A stretch of DNA of 38,518 bases from positions 1 to 38,518 of the forward strand of contig CAMLRB010000003.1 of NCBI GenBank assembly GCA_946482295.1, given 5' to 3'. Below the pieces are notes generated by a model. It searched no databases, was not told where the DNA came from, and saw only the letters and a list, made by a program, of their open reading frames with translations. The position numbers and the translations under genes were made by a program. Shown piece after piece: positions 8,619 to 17,337 of the stretch (positions within the stretch are counted from its first letter, which is position 1; each line of letters opens with the position of its first letter). Origin of the DNA: an uncultured Bacteriovorax sp. (lineage in GTDB: Bacteria; Bdellovibrionota; Bacteriovoracia; Bacteriovoracales; Bacteriovoracaceae).

Positions 8619-9659
8619 TTATACGAGTGAATCACCATCAGAACCGCGTGCAATGAACGCTTTCCCTTGAGACTCAAGTTCTTTACATTTTTGAACCATT
8701 TCAGCTTGTGCTTTTTCAACATCTGAAAGTTTAGTAGGCCCAAGAGCATCAAGATCTTCACGTAACAATGTAGCCGCACGGTTAGACATATTTTTGAAAA
8801 GCTTTTGCTTGATTTCATCAGGCGCAGTCTTCATTGCAATAACAAGTTTTCCATTGTCCACTTCGCGTAGAAGGTTCTGAATACCTTTGTCGTCCACGTA
8901 AATAAGGTCGTCGAAAGTAAACATAAGTTTTCTAATTTCTTCTGCAAGCTCAGGATCTTTTTCTTCAACACGAGACATGATGTTCTTCTCAGTGTTTTTA
9001 TCCATAAGGTTGAGCATGTCTGCGATCGGCTCAACACCACCAAGCTGATTCGTATCAATAGAGCCAAGAGTACTAAGTTCAGTTTTAAGTACATCATCAA
9101 GCTGAGAAATAAGTTCTGGCGAAACGTAGTCAAGGTTGGCCACACGAAGAACAACTTCGGCCTGAAGTCCCTCTGGAAGTCTTCTAAGAACATCAACTTT
9201 TCTTTCAGGTTGCAAGTGCGCAACGATAAGAGCAATTGTCTGAGGGTGCTCGTTGATAAGAAAGTTTGAAAGTGTTCTTGTATCTACAAGTTCAAGTGAT
9301 TCAAGGGTATTTGATTGTCCAACTTCAACAATCTGACCAAGAAGTTGCTTAGCACGGTCTTCACCAAGAGTATTGATAATGAAATCACGGCCTCTGTTTT
9401 CTGCAAAGAGTAGATCGTTTTCTTCGTTCAATTGTTTATAGAAATCTTCAAGCACGCGCTTAACCATCCAAATGGGAGCACGTTTTACGTTCGACATTGC
9501 ATTGATCATTCGCTTTACATCGTTGTCTTTCATATTTTGAAAGATCAATTGAGTAATGTTCATTCCTAATGAACTTAGCAATAATCCGGCGCGATCTTGA
9601 CCGTTAAGGAGGGCGTACTCCGTATCGGGATCTAAAGTGTTGTCGTCTAATGCTGCCAT
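8619..9659 (-). CDS. fliG: Flagellar motor switch protein FliG
   Basis: FliG forms the top of the C-ring, where it meets the stator and generates torque. The product has 346 aa, close to the family norm. The N-terminal domain binds FliF, the middle armadillo-like domain carries the EHPQT motif ('LINEHPQTIALIVAHL'), and the C-terminal domain starts at about residue 245. The torque residues are conserved or conservatively replaced: K277, R294, E301, D302 and K310 correspond to E. coli K264, R281, D288, D289 and R297. An AGAGG box precedes the ATG. It lies 23 bp after fliF. This is the fully equipped copy, in contrast to the short paralogue that follows. Confidence 0.97.
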   Translation of the reverse strand: MAALDDNTLDPDTEYALLNGQDRAGLLLSSLGMNITQLIFQNMKDNDVKRMINAMSNVKRAPIWMVKRVLEDFYKQLNEENDLLFAENRGRDFIINTLGEDRAKQLLGQIVEVGQSNTLESLELVDTRTLSNFLINEHPQTIALIVAHLQPERKVDVLRRLPEGLQAEVVLRVANLDYVSPELISQLDDVLKTELSTLGSIDTNQLGGVEPIADMLNLMDKNTEKNIMSRVEEKDPELAEEIRKLMFTFDDLIYVDDKGIQNLLREVDNGKLVIAMKTAPDEIKQKLFKNMSNRAATLLREDLDALGPTKLSDVEKAQAEMVQKCKELESQGKAFIARGSDGDSLV

Positions 9660-9682
9660 AATGACCTCTATCTCATTCGCAC

Positions 9683-11371
9683 TTAAGCGATTTGTTTATC
9701 CGATTCACTAGCATGGATCATCTCGTGGATAATCTGAGCCGCTTTGCTTGGGTTGTTCTCAACCAGAGCAATAATTTTTTCTCTCAGCATGTTCCCTTCA
9801 ATCTTTTCAGGGTTCAGCTTCTCCTCAATTTGAGGTAATGCATCTTCCAGGCCAGGTAGGCGTTGATTAGCTTGCACCTTTTCAAGTTCTTCAAGAGTAC
9901 GAGGTAAGAAGTCCTCCACCGTCTCGATTGTATTGTCTGTAACCCATTGGATAAATGGACGAACAACCAGGAAGAAGAACAATGAAATCGTTAATCCTAC
10001 AGCAAGATATTTTACGATATTTCTAATAAGTTCACGGTTTGCTTGTTCTTTAAGAATAGCATCGGCTACAGACATATCTTCGCGGGCGAATTCCATGTTT
10101 TTAATGACCAATTTGTCACCACGTTTTTCAGAAGTACCCAAAGTGCTCGCTACGATTTGCTGGAAGTTTTCCAGATCGGCCTGAGTCCACTTTTCATACT
10201 TCATGATCGCGTTTCCGTTCTTATCTAATTGAACAGCTCCGCTTTCATCTAATACAGCTACGCGTTTTCCATCGATCATAACCGCTGCTGAAATTGACTT
10301 TACACTTGCAGCTGGCTTCTTCGATTGAGTTACTTTTGTTGGAACGTTAAAGTTTCTAGTTGTTAATTCTTTAGTAACGTTATTTTTAGTTTCTGCTACA
10401 CCAGGTTGCGGTTCTTCACCTGGAAGATTCGAGCGAGCCCCTGCAATTCCTTGCGGAGAAGGACGAGATCCATTGATCGACTGTGCATTCTTAACTTCTG
10501 AAATAACTGCTGAGTTTTCTTGATCGTAAGAAGTTTCTGTTGAAACTGCTTCGGTGTAATCAAGATCCACAGTAACTTTCGCCACAACTTTTCCATCTCC
10601 AACAACTTTGCTTAAGATGTCTTCAATATGTCTTTCATATTTTTGGTTTAATTGAGCTTCCAGTGCCATACGATTTGCCGTGGCTGCTGTCATTGGATCA
10701 CCAATGTTCTCAGAAAGTTTCTTTCCACGATCATCAAGGATAACTACATTTTCAGCACGCATTTCTTCAACCGAAGAAGCTACTAGTGAAGCAATACCTT
10801 TAATTTCTGCAGGAGTCAGAACAACACCATTATTTAACTCTAGGACAACAGAGGCTGAAGGTGCTTTTTTCTCTGCTACGAACGGTGAAGATTCTGGAAT
10901 TGAAATGTGAACACGAGCACGCTTCACACCCTGAATATACATAATTGATTTAACAAGCTCTCCTTCAAGAGCTCTTTGCTTATTAACTTTTTGAACGAAA
11001 CTTGTTGTACCGAAAGATTGTTTATCGAAAACTTCATACCCAACAGTTCCAGAAAAAGAGTGACCAAGCTTAGCGATTTCTAATCTCCACACACCTACTA
11101 GATCTTCTGGAATAGAGAGTGTTTTACCGTCATCTGATGTCTGGTAGGGAATTTTCTTTTCTTCAAGGATGATCGCAATTTTTCTTGCGTCTTCTTTATT
11201 AAGGTCAGTATAGAGGACGTCATAACGAGTTTTAGAGGCCCAAACCACAATTCCCGTCATCGCAGCAAGAATCATACATGCAACGACGATGAACCCGATT
11301 TTTTTAGGTGTATCAAGTCCGTTAAAGAACTCTCTAAAATTTCGGTAAATCTTTTCTAAAATATCTTGCAA
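9683..11371 (-). CDS. fliF: Flagellar MS-ring protein FliF
   Basis: FliF polymerises into the inner-membrane MS ring, the base of the flagellum and housing of the export gate. The product has 562 aa. A first transmembrane helix is at about 24-45 ('IGFIVVACMILAAMTGIVV'). The periplasmic ring-building motifs include 'VLYTDLNKEDARKIA' and 'ALEGELVKSI', and a second helix ('YLAVGLTISLFFFLVV') lies near residue 455. The cytoplasmic tail that binds FliG ends the protein. The start is an unusual TTG at 11371, supported by a full AGGAGG 6 nt upstream and by the absence of a nearer ATG. A 98-bp spacer with a hairpin separates it from fliE. Confidence 0.96.
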   Translation of the reverse strand: MQDILEKIYRNFREFFNGLDTPKKIGFIVVACMILAAMTGIVVWASKTRYDVLYTDLNKEDARKIAIILEEKKIPYQTSDDGKTLSIPEDLVGVWRLEIAKLGHSFSGTVGYEVFDKQSFGTTSFVQKVNKQRALEGELVKSIMYIQGVKRARVHISIPESSPFVAEKKAPSASVVLELNNGVVLTPAEIKGIASLVASSVEEMRAENVVILDDRGKKLSENIGDPMTAATANRMALEAQLNQKYERHIEDILSKVVGDGKVVAKVTVDLDYTEAVSTETSYDQENSAVISEVKNAQSINGSRPSPQGIAGARSNLPGEEPQPGVAETKNNVTKELTTRNFNVPTKVTQSKKPAASVKSISAAVMIDGKRVAVLDESGAVQLDKNGNAIMKYEKWTQADLENFQQIVASTLGTSEKRGDKLVIKNMEFAREDMSVADAILKEQANRELIRNIVKYLAVGLTISLFFFLVVRPFIQWVTDNTIETVEDFLPRTLEELEKVQANQRLPGLEDALPQIEEKLNPEKIEGNMLREKIIALVENNPSKAAQIIHEMIHASESDKQIA

Positions 11372-11447
11372 GGGAATCCTCCTGATTAACTAGTCTCACA
11401 TCCTGTAAAACCGTTATCCTCGCCAACACACTAACCAAAAACCAATA

Positions 11448-11470
11448 GAAAATGGGCGAAGCCCATTTTC
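11448..11470 (-). terminator. Intercistronic hairpin between fliE and fliF
   Basis: A perfect 10-bp inverted repeat (GAAAATGGGC / GCCCATTTTC) with a 3-nt loop begins at the last bases of the fliE reading frame. On the transcript it is followed by U-rich sequence (TATTGGTTTTTGG) rather than a clean U-run. It could be a weak terminator or attenuator, or a stability/processing element that separates flgBC-fliE from fliF onward. Structure is seen; function is inferred. Confidence 0.55.
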
Positions 11471-11835
11471 TACATCTGCATTCTCATAATTTCTTTATAA
11501 GCTTCGATTACTTTCATACGAACCTGGTTCATAGTCTTGAAAGCAATTTCAGCATTCTCTACCGCGAGCATTGTCTCGCTGATGTTTTTTGTTTGTCCTG
11601 AAGCAAGCTTTTGGATTGCTTTGTTTGCTTCCTGTTGCATGCTGTTTACTTCCATCAAAGAGTTCGCCAAAACTTGGCTGAAACTTTGAGGAGCAATATC
11701 ACCAGTCGCTTTTCCAGGAGTCAGTTCATTAAAAGTTGGAAGAGTGGCCTGTTCAATTGAGGCACTCTTGGTCCAATCTTGCGTGCTGTAGTTACTCAGC
11801 ATCTTGTTCATGTTCCCTAGATTTTCAATTGCCAT
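11470..11835 (-). CDS. fliE: Flagellar hook-basal body protein FliE
   Basis: FliE is the junction protein between the MS ring and the rod. The product has 121 aa. Its C-terminal half carries the family signature: 'FSQVLANSLMEVNSMQQEA', then 'TMLAVENAEIAFKTMNQVR', then 'VIEAYKEIMRMQM' at the end, as in other FliE proteins, which finish in a similar Met/Gln-rich sequence. There is no cleavable signal, as expected for a protein exported by the flagellar system. A GGAG box precedes the ATG. It lies 26 bp after flgC, and a strong hairpin starts at its stop codon. Confidence 0.94.
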   Translation of the reverse strand: MAIENLGNMNKMLSNYSTQDWTKSASIEQATLPTFNELTPGKATGDIAPQSFSQVLANSLMEVNSMQQEANKAIQKLASGQTKNISETMLAVENAEIAFKTMNQVRMKVIEAYKEIMRMQM

Positions 11836-11861
11836 TTCTATTCTCCGTTATATTAAAAAAC

Positions 11862-12302
11862 TTAGTTCTTTCCAATTTCAAGATCTTTCATCGCCATACT
11901 TTTAGCTGTGTTCATTGCATTGATGTTGGCTTCGTAGGCGCGAGAAGCTTCAATCATATTGGCCATCTCTTCCATCGTGTTGATGTTTGGGTAGGCCACA
12001 TACCCTTCAGCGTTTGCGTCTGGGTGATTTGGTTCATACTTTAAGATCGGCGCTTTTTTACTGTTTTGAACTTCCATTGCATGAACAGTTTGCGCTTTTT
12101 CTTCTAACTCACCTTCGAGAATTTCTGCGAAGGATTCACGTGCTGGCTCTGAACCAAAGACAACTTCTTTTGGTTTATATGGTCCGCCTTCTGCTGTTCT
12201 TGTGACTTGAGCATTGGCTATATTCGAGTTAATGGCCGCCATTCTTTTTTTGTTGGCCGTTAATCCCGAAGAGCTGATTTTTAAACTTGTTAGTAAATCC
12301 AT
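11862..12302 (-). CDS. flgC: Flagellar basal-body rod protein FlgC
   Basis: FlgC is a proximal rod subunit exported through the flagellar apparatus. The product has 146 aa, a typical length. The N-terminal rod motif 'LKISSSGLTANKKRMAAINS' followed by 'NIANA', and the C-terminal motif 'YPNINTMEEMANMIEASRAY', are diagnostic and would form the D0 coiled coil. AGAGGG lies just before the ATG. It is spaced 23 bp from flgB and 26 bp from fliE, the standard flgB-flgC-fliE order. Confidence 0.96.
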   Translation of the reverse strand: MDLLTSLKISSSGLTANKKRMAAINSNIANAQVTRTAEGGPYKPKEVVFGSEPARESFAEILEGELEEKAQTVHAMEVQNSKKAPILKYEPNHPDANAEGYVAYPNINTMEEMANMIEASRAYEANINAMNTAKSMAMKDLEIGKN

Positions 12303-12325
12303 TTTTCCCTCTCAACCTAAGTTAG

Positions 12326-12733
12326 CTATTGGCCTGAACCAATCGCATATTTTAGGAGACCCAATTTTTTGTTAAGTAACTGTACAGTTGCATCGTACAT
12401 AACTTTATTTTCAGCCATCTCTGCCATCTCTTGATCGCGGTCAACGTTGTTGCCGTCCAAGCTCGTGACACCGTTACTTTCTTCGTAAATTTCTGGCTGC
12501 AAATTATTGAAGCCTCCGCTGCCAACATTAAAATGTTTGGCATCGGAAGCATTCATTTTCATTTCATTGTCGACATCAAGAGCGCGAGCAAGTGCTTCTT
12601 CGAAATCGATTTTCTTCGCCTTGTATCCTGGAGTTTCAGCATTGGCGATGTTCGAAGCAATCAACTCTTGACGAAGCTGTCTGTATTTCAGTGATGCAGC
12701 TAAGGCCTGAATCGTTGTATCGTCAATCTTCAT
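12326..12733 (-). CDS. flgB: Flagellar basal-body rod protein FlgB
   Basis: FlgB is the first proximal rod subunit. The product has 135 aa. The N-terminal 'LKYRQLRQELIASNIANAET' followed by 'PGYKAKKIDFEEAL' is the canonical flagellar rod signature. The C-terminal helix ('DQEMAEMAENKVMYDATVQL') matches FlgB. It begins only 13 bp after the stop of the regulator gene, so that regulator and the rod genes are probably on one transcript. No promoter is visible in that gap. The product looks complete. Confidence 0.96.
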   Translation of the reverse strand: MKIDDTTIQALAASLKYRQLRQELIASNIANAETPGYKAKKIDFEEALARALDVDNEMKMNASDAKHFNVGSGGFNNLQPEIYEESNGVTSLDGNNVDRDQEMAEMAENKVMYDATVQLLNKKLGLLKYAIGSGQ

Positions 12734-12746
12734 TGCCTATCTCCTA

Positions 12747-13697
12747 CTATCTTAGGTTAACGAAGTACGATGAACCTTCTGTTCTGTATTCATTGATCTT
12801 ATTTCTAAGAGTTCTGATTGAAACACCAAGGATTTTTGCCGCTTGAGTTCTGTTTTCAGATGTGTGGATCAATGCTTTTTTGATAAGAAGTTTTTCAGCG
12901 TCTTTCAGTGACATAAGTCTTACGCCTTCTGAATCATCTTCGCTCATGAAGTTAACAGATTTTTTGTCAGATACTTCATATGCTGATTCATCAAGAAGTG
13001 AAGAGTTATTGCTCACTGAGCTTGAGATTACTTGTTTTAATTCATGGATGTTGTTTGCCCAGTAGTGTGAATTGATTCTGTCCATAGCGATTGAATCGAT
13101 CTGAACTTGAGATTCTTCAGTTCCAGAAAGTTCGGCCATGAAATGACGGGCAAGTCTTTGAAGGTCTTCTTGTCTTTCGCGAAGTGCTGGGATGGTAACA
13201 GCGTTGTTTGCGAAGATTGTGTAAAGTCCACGATAGAATCTTCCAGCGCCAACAAGCTTTGAAAGGTTTTTAGTTGTTGTAGCAACTAAGCGAACATCGA
13301 TATCGTAGTCTTCAAGTTCATTGATAATTTTGTGGAGTCTTTTTTGGAATTCTTCATCGAGGCAGTCGATGTTTGCAAATACAACAGTTCCTCTGTTTGC
13401 TGCTTCAAGGATTCCTTTGTTGAATCTTCCTGTAGCATTGTCTCTGTGACCAAGGATGCGGTTTTCTACTTCTTGAGCTGGGAGTGAGCAGTCAACCAAT
13501 TCGAAAGCTTGGTTTGCTCTGATAGAATTCTCATGGATGAAGCGTCCTAGAGTTCTTTTACCTACACCGTTTTCGCCAACGATTAATACGGCAGCTTTGC
13601 TTACTGACAAGTTCTTTGCTTGTTGAAGAGCTTTCTCTACTCTAGTGTCCGTTCCAAAAAGTTCTACCTTAATCGTTTCCATCTGACCTCCTGTCAT
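12747..13697 (-). CDS. Sigma-54-activator-like regulator with degenerate AAA+ centre and Fis-type HTH
   Basis: The 316-aa product has the outline of a sigma-54 enhancer-binding protein without a receiver domain. A near-normal Walker A is at 41-49 (GENGVGKRT). The GAFTGA loop that contacts sigma-54 is absent: GH (83-84) is followed by only five residues before GRF (90-92), where about 13 are usual. Walker B has lost its Asp-Glu ('VVFANID'), and the R-finger stretch 'GRFYRGLYTIF' lacks both usual arginines. The Fis-type helix-turn-helix ('RTQAAKILGVSIRTLRNKI') is intact. It may bind DNA without activating sigma-54, for example at flagellar promoters (inference). The start is uncertain: ATGs at 13712, 13697 (GGAGG 8 nt upstream) and 13682 (AGGAGG 4 nt upstream). 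Confidence 0.88.
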   Translation of the reverse strand: MTGGQMETIKVELFGTDTRVEKALQQAKNLSVSKAAVLIVGENGVGKRTLGRFIHENSIRANQAFELVDCSLPAQEVENRILGHRDNATGRFNKGILEAANRGTVVFANIDCLDEEFQKRLHKIINELEDYDIDVRLVATTTKNLSKLVGAGRFYRGLYTIFANNAVTIPALRERQEDLQRLARHFMAELSGTEESQVQIDSIAMDRINSHYWANNIHELKQVISSSVSNNSSLLDESAYEVSDKKSVNFMSEDDSEGVRLMSLKDAEKLLIKKALIHTSENRTQAAKILGVSIRTLRNKINEYRTEGSSYFVNLR

Positions 13698-13725
13698 ACG
13701 AATTGCCTCCATCCTATGAAGCTAT

Positions 13726-16602
13726 TTATAAAATTTTTTCTTTCAAATTCAGTAAACCAAGTTCACTTTTTACCAGCTCTTTAATGTACTCCGAAGTTCC
13801 CTGATCATTCACTAAGCTGTTAAAGATTTCTCTTCCCTCTTTAACTTTTTGATTCGCGATCATTGCCTGTCCTAAAAGGTAATTTACCCGTCCTGAGTAA
13901 ATTGATTTCGGGTAGGCTTTCTTGAAGTCATTAATCTTCTTTTCAAATAGCATGTAGTTTTCAGTTTTCCCGAGCCCAGCAGTTATTTCGATACCGAGAT
14001 AGGCAATTCTTTCCCGGACAGTTTGGATATAAGCATTGTCCGTGCCAAAAGTAGTGGTGTCGTTTAGTATGGCTGCACTTACTTTCAGGAATTTATCAGT
14101 CTGCCCAAGTTCATAGATGGAGTCAGTATAGGCCCGAATCATGTCCGCAACTTCACTAGGGTCATAAATAACCCGTTGTTCTTGGCGGGAAAAGAATTTT
14201 TCAAAGTGAGAGATTGCTCCAGTATAATCTTTCTGATTAAAAGAGATTAATCCCTTGTAGTAATTTGATTTGTTATAGCTTGGAACACGCTTCTCAAATT
14301 CAGCAATATTCTTCTGAGCAAGATCCCAGTTTTTAAGTTTAACGTCTTTAACGATCGCTAATTCGCTTAAAAGGTCAGATGCTTTTAGCTCTTGATTTCT
14401 ATCAATCCACATTGGGAATGTTCTATTTGGTGTGTCTTTTAGCTTCTCAAACGCAGCATAAACTTCGTCAAAGCCTTTATAGAGACTAAGTCTCACATAA
14501 GAGCTTCCAACAACAAAATTCATATATGGATCAAGAGCAACTTTATCAACGTATTTATCTTTGTATGTCTGCCACGCTTTAATCACTTGTGAATATTCTG
14601 CTTTTTTATAGAGATCAGAGATGATTCCATAAACAATTTCAGCACCATCACCTTCAAAAATACGTGCATCAATTTTCGCCATTCCTACTGTTGGAATAAG
14701 TGAAAGATAAGCTAAAGCTTCTTTATATTTTCCATCAACAATAAGAGTTCTTAAACGAACTTGCTGAAGAAGTTTAGTTAGATTCTTATCTGTTGCCGCT
14801 ACACCTTTATCATTCTCTAAAAAAATTCTGATTTCTTGATCACGATCACTAAGTACTTTCTTTCTCACACTTCTGAAAGCGACATACCGAATACGAGCTT
14901 CGTAAGAAACAGCGCCATCAACTGATGAATCAATTGCTTTTTTATAAAGATCTAGAACTTGTTCGTAATTCTTGTCCATTAAATCAGCACAAAGAGCGAT
15001 ACGAAGATTTGCATTCGAAGCTACAAATTCGTAAGCGTAATTTTGAACAAAGTCCGTATAGAGATTCATGGCTTCTTGGAACCGTCCTAAACGGAAGTAA
15101 GCTTCAGCCGTGTTGTACATGATCACTGGGTCAATTGGTTTAGCCAAAGCAGAGCGATTAGTTTCATAAAGCTTCACCAGGCCCATCAAATCATTGCCAC
15201 GGAGGTATGCAAAGCTTTGGTAGGCCAGTAAAGTTTGGGCGGGAACTACTTTTTTAATAGTTTTTTCAGACGAGAGTTCTTTAATTTTTTCAATTTGGCC
15301 AAGCTTCGCAAGCGAGTTCAGCATCGCTTCAGCTGGAATATTAGACTCTTCAAAATCAAAATTGTCTCTTGTGCCTGCATAGTATGTTTTAGCAAGTTGA
15401 AGAGTTTTTAAGTGCTCACCTTTTTCCATATAGTGAGTAAGAAGATATTTATTGATTGCTTTCTTCATCTCATAGTTATCTGTTTTTTCAGATAGTGTTG
15501 AAAGCATAGCTAGAGCATTTTTAAACAGATCTGGATTTGGAGTATCAATGTTTTCACGAAGAATAGCATTGGCCTTAATAAATTCTACAAGCTCCCACTC
15601 AGCATTCATTCCGTATTTTTGCTGGAACAGCTTGATGGACTTATTCATCAATCCCCATTTTTTCTTGCGGTAAAGATTGATCGTTAATTGAAGGTGCGCT
15701 TCTTTATCACTTTTCTTGAACTGACGATTCGCAATCGGAAAGAACAATTCAGGGATTTTCGTCTTCATATTGACGACTTTCTTAGGAGCTGGAGCGATGG
15801 GATCGTAATCCCACATGAAAGTTGCTCCATAGCGGAAGTCTCTATATGGTTTTTTAGAATCTGCTTCTTCAGCATCTAATTCAGCTTGAGATTTTTGACC
15901 TATCTTCTTTGGATCGACAATAAAGCTTGAAATGTCGGGATCAGAACTGATCTTTTTTTCTAGGGCAATATCTTTATTTTTTGGCTCGAATGGTTTGGCG
16001 ATTGAAGTTGTTGTTACTTTTTTTGCTGAAATAATTTTTGGTTCATCGTTCCCAGTTTTTGGAGAAGTAGCGACTCTATTTTTTGGAAGAATTTCAATTT
16101 TTGTCGGCGGTTCAACTTTTACGTCTTCTGGTTTTACTACTGCAGCTTTATTTAAACTTACTGAATCTCCATCCATCCAGAAGTCGACAACATACTTCTT
16201 GTCTCTTTCACGATAGAAACTGAACATTTCCACATTTTCATTCTTCAATTCGATTTCTATCGCCATAGCGTTCAGTGAATTCCCACCGCTCGCGCTATCG
16301 ACGAATTGAATTTTAGAAAGATAAAGAGGATCTAAAGTAATTGAAGAGAGTTCATCTTTAAGATTATTGAATACAGTTGGGTTTAAAGTTTTAATAACGA
16401 CTTTATTTCCAACTTTGCTAAATTGAAGTTGATCGCGACCTGTAAAAAGGTTCCAACGAAGATATGTCGTGGCCTTTTCTTGATCTAATAAAGCTTGTGC
16501 GAAGGAATTATTTTCCAGAATAATTAGTGACAATAAAAATATCGTCAAAAATTTGAAGAATTTTTTTTGTGGGCACATTTTTACGAAACATCCTGTTCGC
16601 AT
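13726..16602 (-). CDS. Large exported TPR-repeat protein heading the flagellar cluster
   Basis: The product has 958 aa with a signal peptide (hydrophobic run to 'LENNSFA', residues about 15-36). Next comes a beta-rich N-terminal domain (about 40-150) that resembles an AMIN-like fold, then a Pro/Lys-rich linker (about 155-270). A long helical region follows with many degenerate tetratricopeptide repeats, the clearest near 'YNTAEAYFRLGRFQEAMNLY' and 'GLISFNQKDYTGAISHFEKF'. The layout recalls periplasmic TPR scaffold proteins of polar flagellar motors such as PflA, but I cannot assign homology by eye. The ATG at 16602 has AAGGA 7 nt upstream; an in-frame TTG at 16605 is less likely. It ends about 30 bp before the regulator gene. 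A role in the motor is inferred from position. Confidence 0.8.
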   Translation of the reverse strand: MRTGCFVKMCPQKKFFKFLTIFLLSLIILENNSFAQALLDQEKATTYLRWNLFTGRDQLQFSKVGNKVVIKTLNPTVFNNLKDELSSITLDPLYLSKIQFVDSASGGNSLNAMAIEIELKNENVEMFSFYRERDKKYVVDFWMDGDSVSLNKAAVVKPEDVKVEPPTKIEILPKNRVATSPKTGNDEPKIISAKKVTTTSIAKPFEPKNKDIALEKKISSDPDISSFIVDPKKIGQKSQAELDAEEADSKKPYRDFRYGATFMWDYDPIAPAPKKVVNMKTKIPELFFPIANRQFKKSDKEAHLQLTINLYRKKKWGLMNKSIKLFQQKYGMNAEWELVEFIKANAILRENIDTPNPDLFKNALAMLSTLSEKTDNYEMKKAINKYLLTHYMEKGEHLKTLQLAKTYYAGTRDNFDFEESNIPAEAMLNSLAKLGQIEKIKELSSEKTIKKVVPAQTLLAYQSFAYLRGNDLMGLVKLYETNRSALAKPIDPVIMYNTAEAYFRLGRFQEAMNLYTDFVQNYAYEFVASNANLRIALCADLMDKNYEQVLDLYKKAIDSSVDGAVSYEARIRYVAFRSVRKKVLSDRDQEIRIFLENDKGVAATDKNLTKLLQQVRLRTLIVDGKYKEALAYLSLIPTVGMAKIDARIFEGDGAEIVYGIISDLYKKAEYSQVIKAWQTYKDKYVDKVALDPYMNFVVGSSYVRLSLYKGFDEVYAAFEKLKDTPNRTFPMWIDRNQELKASDLLSELAIVKDVKLKNWDLAQKNIAEFEKRVPSYNKSNYYKGLISFNQKDYTGAISHFEKFFSRQEQRVIYDPSEVADMIRAYTDSIYELGQTDKFLKVSAAILNDTTTFGTDNAYIQTVRERIAYLGIEITAGLGKTENYMLFEKKINDFKKAYPKSIYSGRVNYLLGQAMIANQKVKEGREIFNSLVNDQGTSEYIKELVKSELGLLNLKEKIL

Positions 16603-16619
16603 CAAATTGTCCTTTACGT

Positions 16620-16630
16620 TTGACTGTCAA
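16620..16630. promoter_or_regulatory. Short palindrome, possible operator
   Basis: TTGACTGTCAA is a perfect 5-bp inverted repeat around one base, 17 bp upstream of the TPR gene start, in the 234-bp divergent spacer (16603-16836). It could be an operator or chance. I saw no convincing minus-strand promoter boxes in the spacer. Confidence 0.2.
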
Positions 16631-16764
16631 TTCGAGGGCCACATTCATCCTGAACTGGCGTACTCTTGTTGAAAGTTTACCTGTTTTTGTAAATTTTTAA
16701 AGGAAAATTTTTCTCAGCGGCAAAAAAGTCTCGTCAAATTTGTGACAGGCAAATTTTTTATCTG

Positions 16765-16793
16765 TTTACAATAATTTAGTCCGACCTTCTAAT
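16765..16793 (+). promoter_or_regulatory. Promoter of the lipoprotein-mlaEFD operon
   Basis: TTTACA (16765-16770) and TCTAAT (16788-16793) are spaced exactly 17 bp. Each matches the housekeeping consensus at 5/6 positions. They lie about 44 bp before the lipoprotein ATG, so this is the best promoter match in the window. Confidence 0.6.
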
Positions 16794-16836
16794 GGACATA
16801 TAAGGATAGAATTAAACCCAACCAAAATAGAGTGTT

Positions 16837-17337
16837 ATGAACGCGATTCGATTAATTACTATTTTATTGTTTGTTACTTCATGTGCTTTTTTTCAGACTC
16901 CCGAAACTGGAAATTACTCTAAAAGCACTTCTGTCATCAATCCACTAACAACTATGACACTTACTCCGTGGACGACTATGAAAAGCGAAGGCAATGACTT
17001 CACTATGTTTAATAATCTCACGAAATCATATTTTCTTTTTAACAGTGCCTGTAGAAAAAACGAATTCAATTCGCTCAACACTCTCACTTCCTCAATGCTG
17101 GCAGGGATTGAAGATTTAGAATTTTTAGAAAGAACAAAAACTGATCATCAAGGACGTGAAGCAGCTCTTGTGACAGCTTCAGGAAAGCTTGATGGGGTAA
17201 CAAGGTTCTTTAAAGTACTCACTACCCAAAAGAACAATTGTATTTATGACTTCGTTCTCATCGCTATTAATAAAAATACGCTTGAGAAAGATACCGCTGA
17301 TTTTAACAGCTTCACTCAACATATAGTGCTTAAATGA
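16837..17337 (+). CDS. Small lipoprotein preceding mlaE
   Basis: The product has 166 aa with a short signal peptide and a lipobox VTSC (Cys16), so it is probably a membrane-anchored lipoprotein. The mature part is mixed alpha/beta, with no family I recognise. The order 'MKSEGNDFTMFNNLTKSYFL', a Cys, then a second Cys late in the protein suggests one disulfide. It overlaps mlaE by the ATGA arrangement and heads the operon. A role as accessory of the lipid transporter, for instance as a periplasmic or outer-membrane partner, is an inference from this coupling only. Confidence 0.8.
   Translation: MNAIRLITILLFVTSCAFFQTPETGNYSKSTSVINPLTTMTLTPWTTMKSEGNDFTMFNNLTKSYFLFNSACRKNEFNSLNTLTSSMLAGIEDLEFLERTKTDHQGREAALVTASGKLDGVTRFFKVLTTQKNNCIYDFVLIAINKNTLEKDTADFNSFTQHIVLK

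Noticed and set aside
8510..8818. A 102-codon frame overlapping fliG and its short paralogue
   Set aside because: It is an out-of-phase reading of two well-recognised coding regions with no family match; the composition looks like a shadow frame.
8301..9659. The short FliG-like gene as a broken end of fliG created by a frameshift
   Set aside because: fliG itself is full length with its own C-terminal domain, and the short gene has its own AAGGAG, start and stop, so it is a second copy of the domain.
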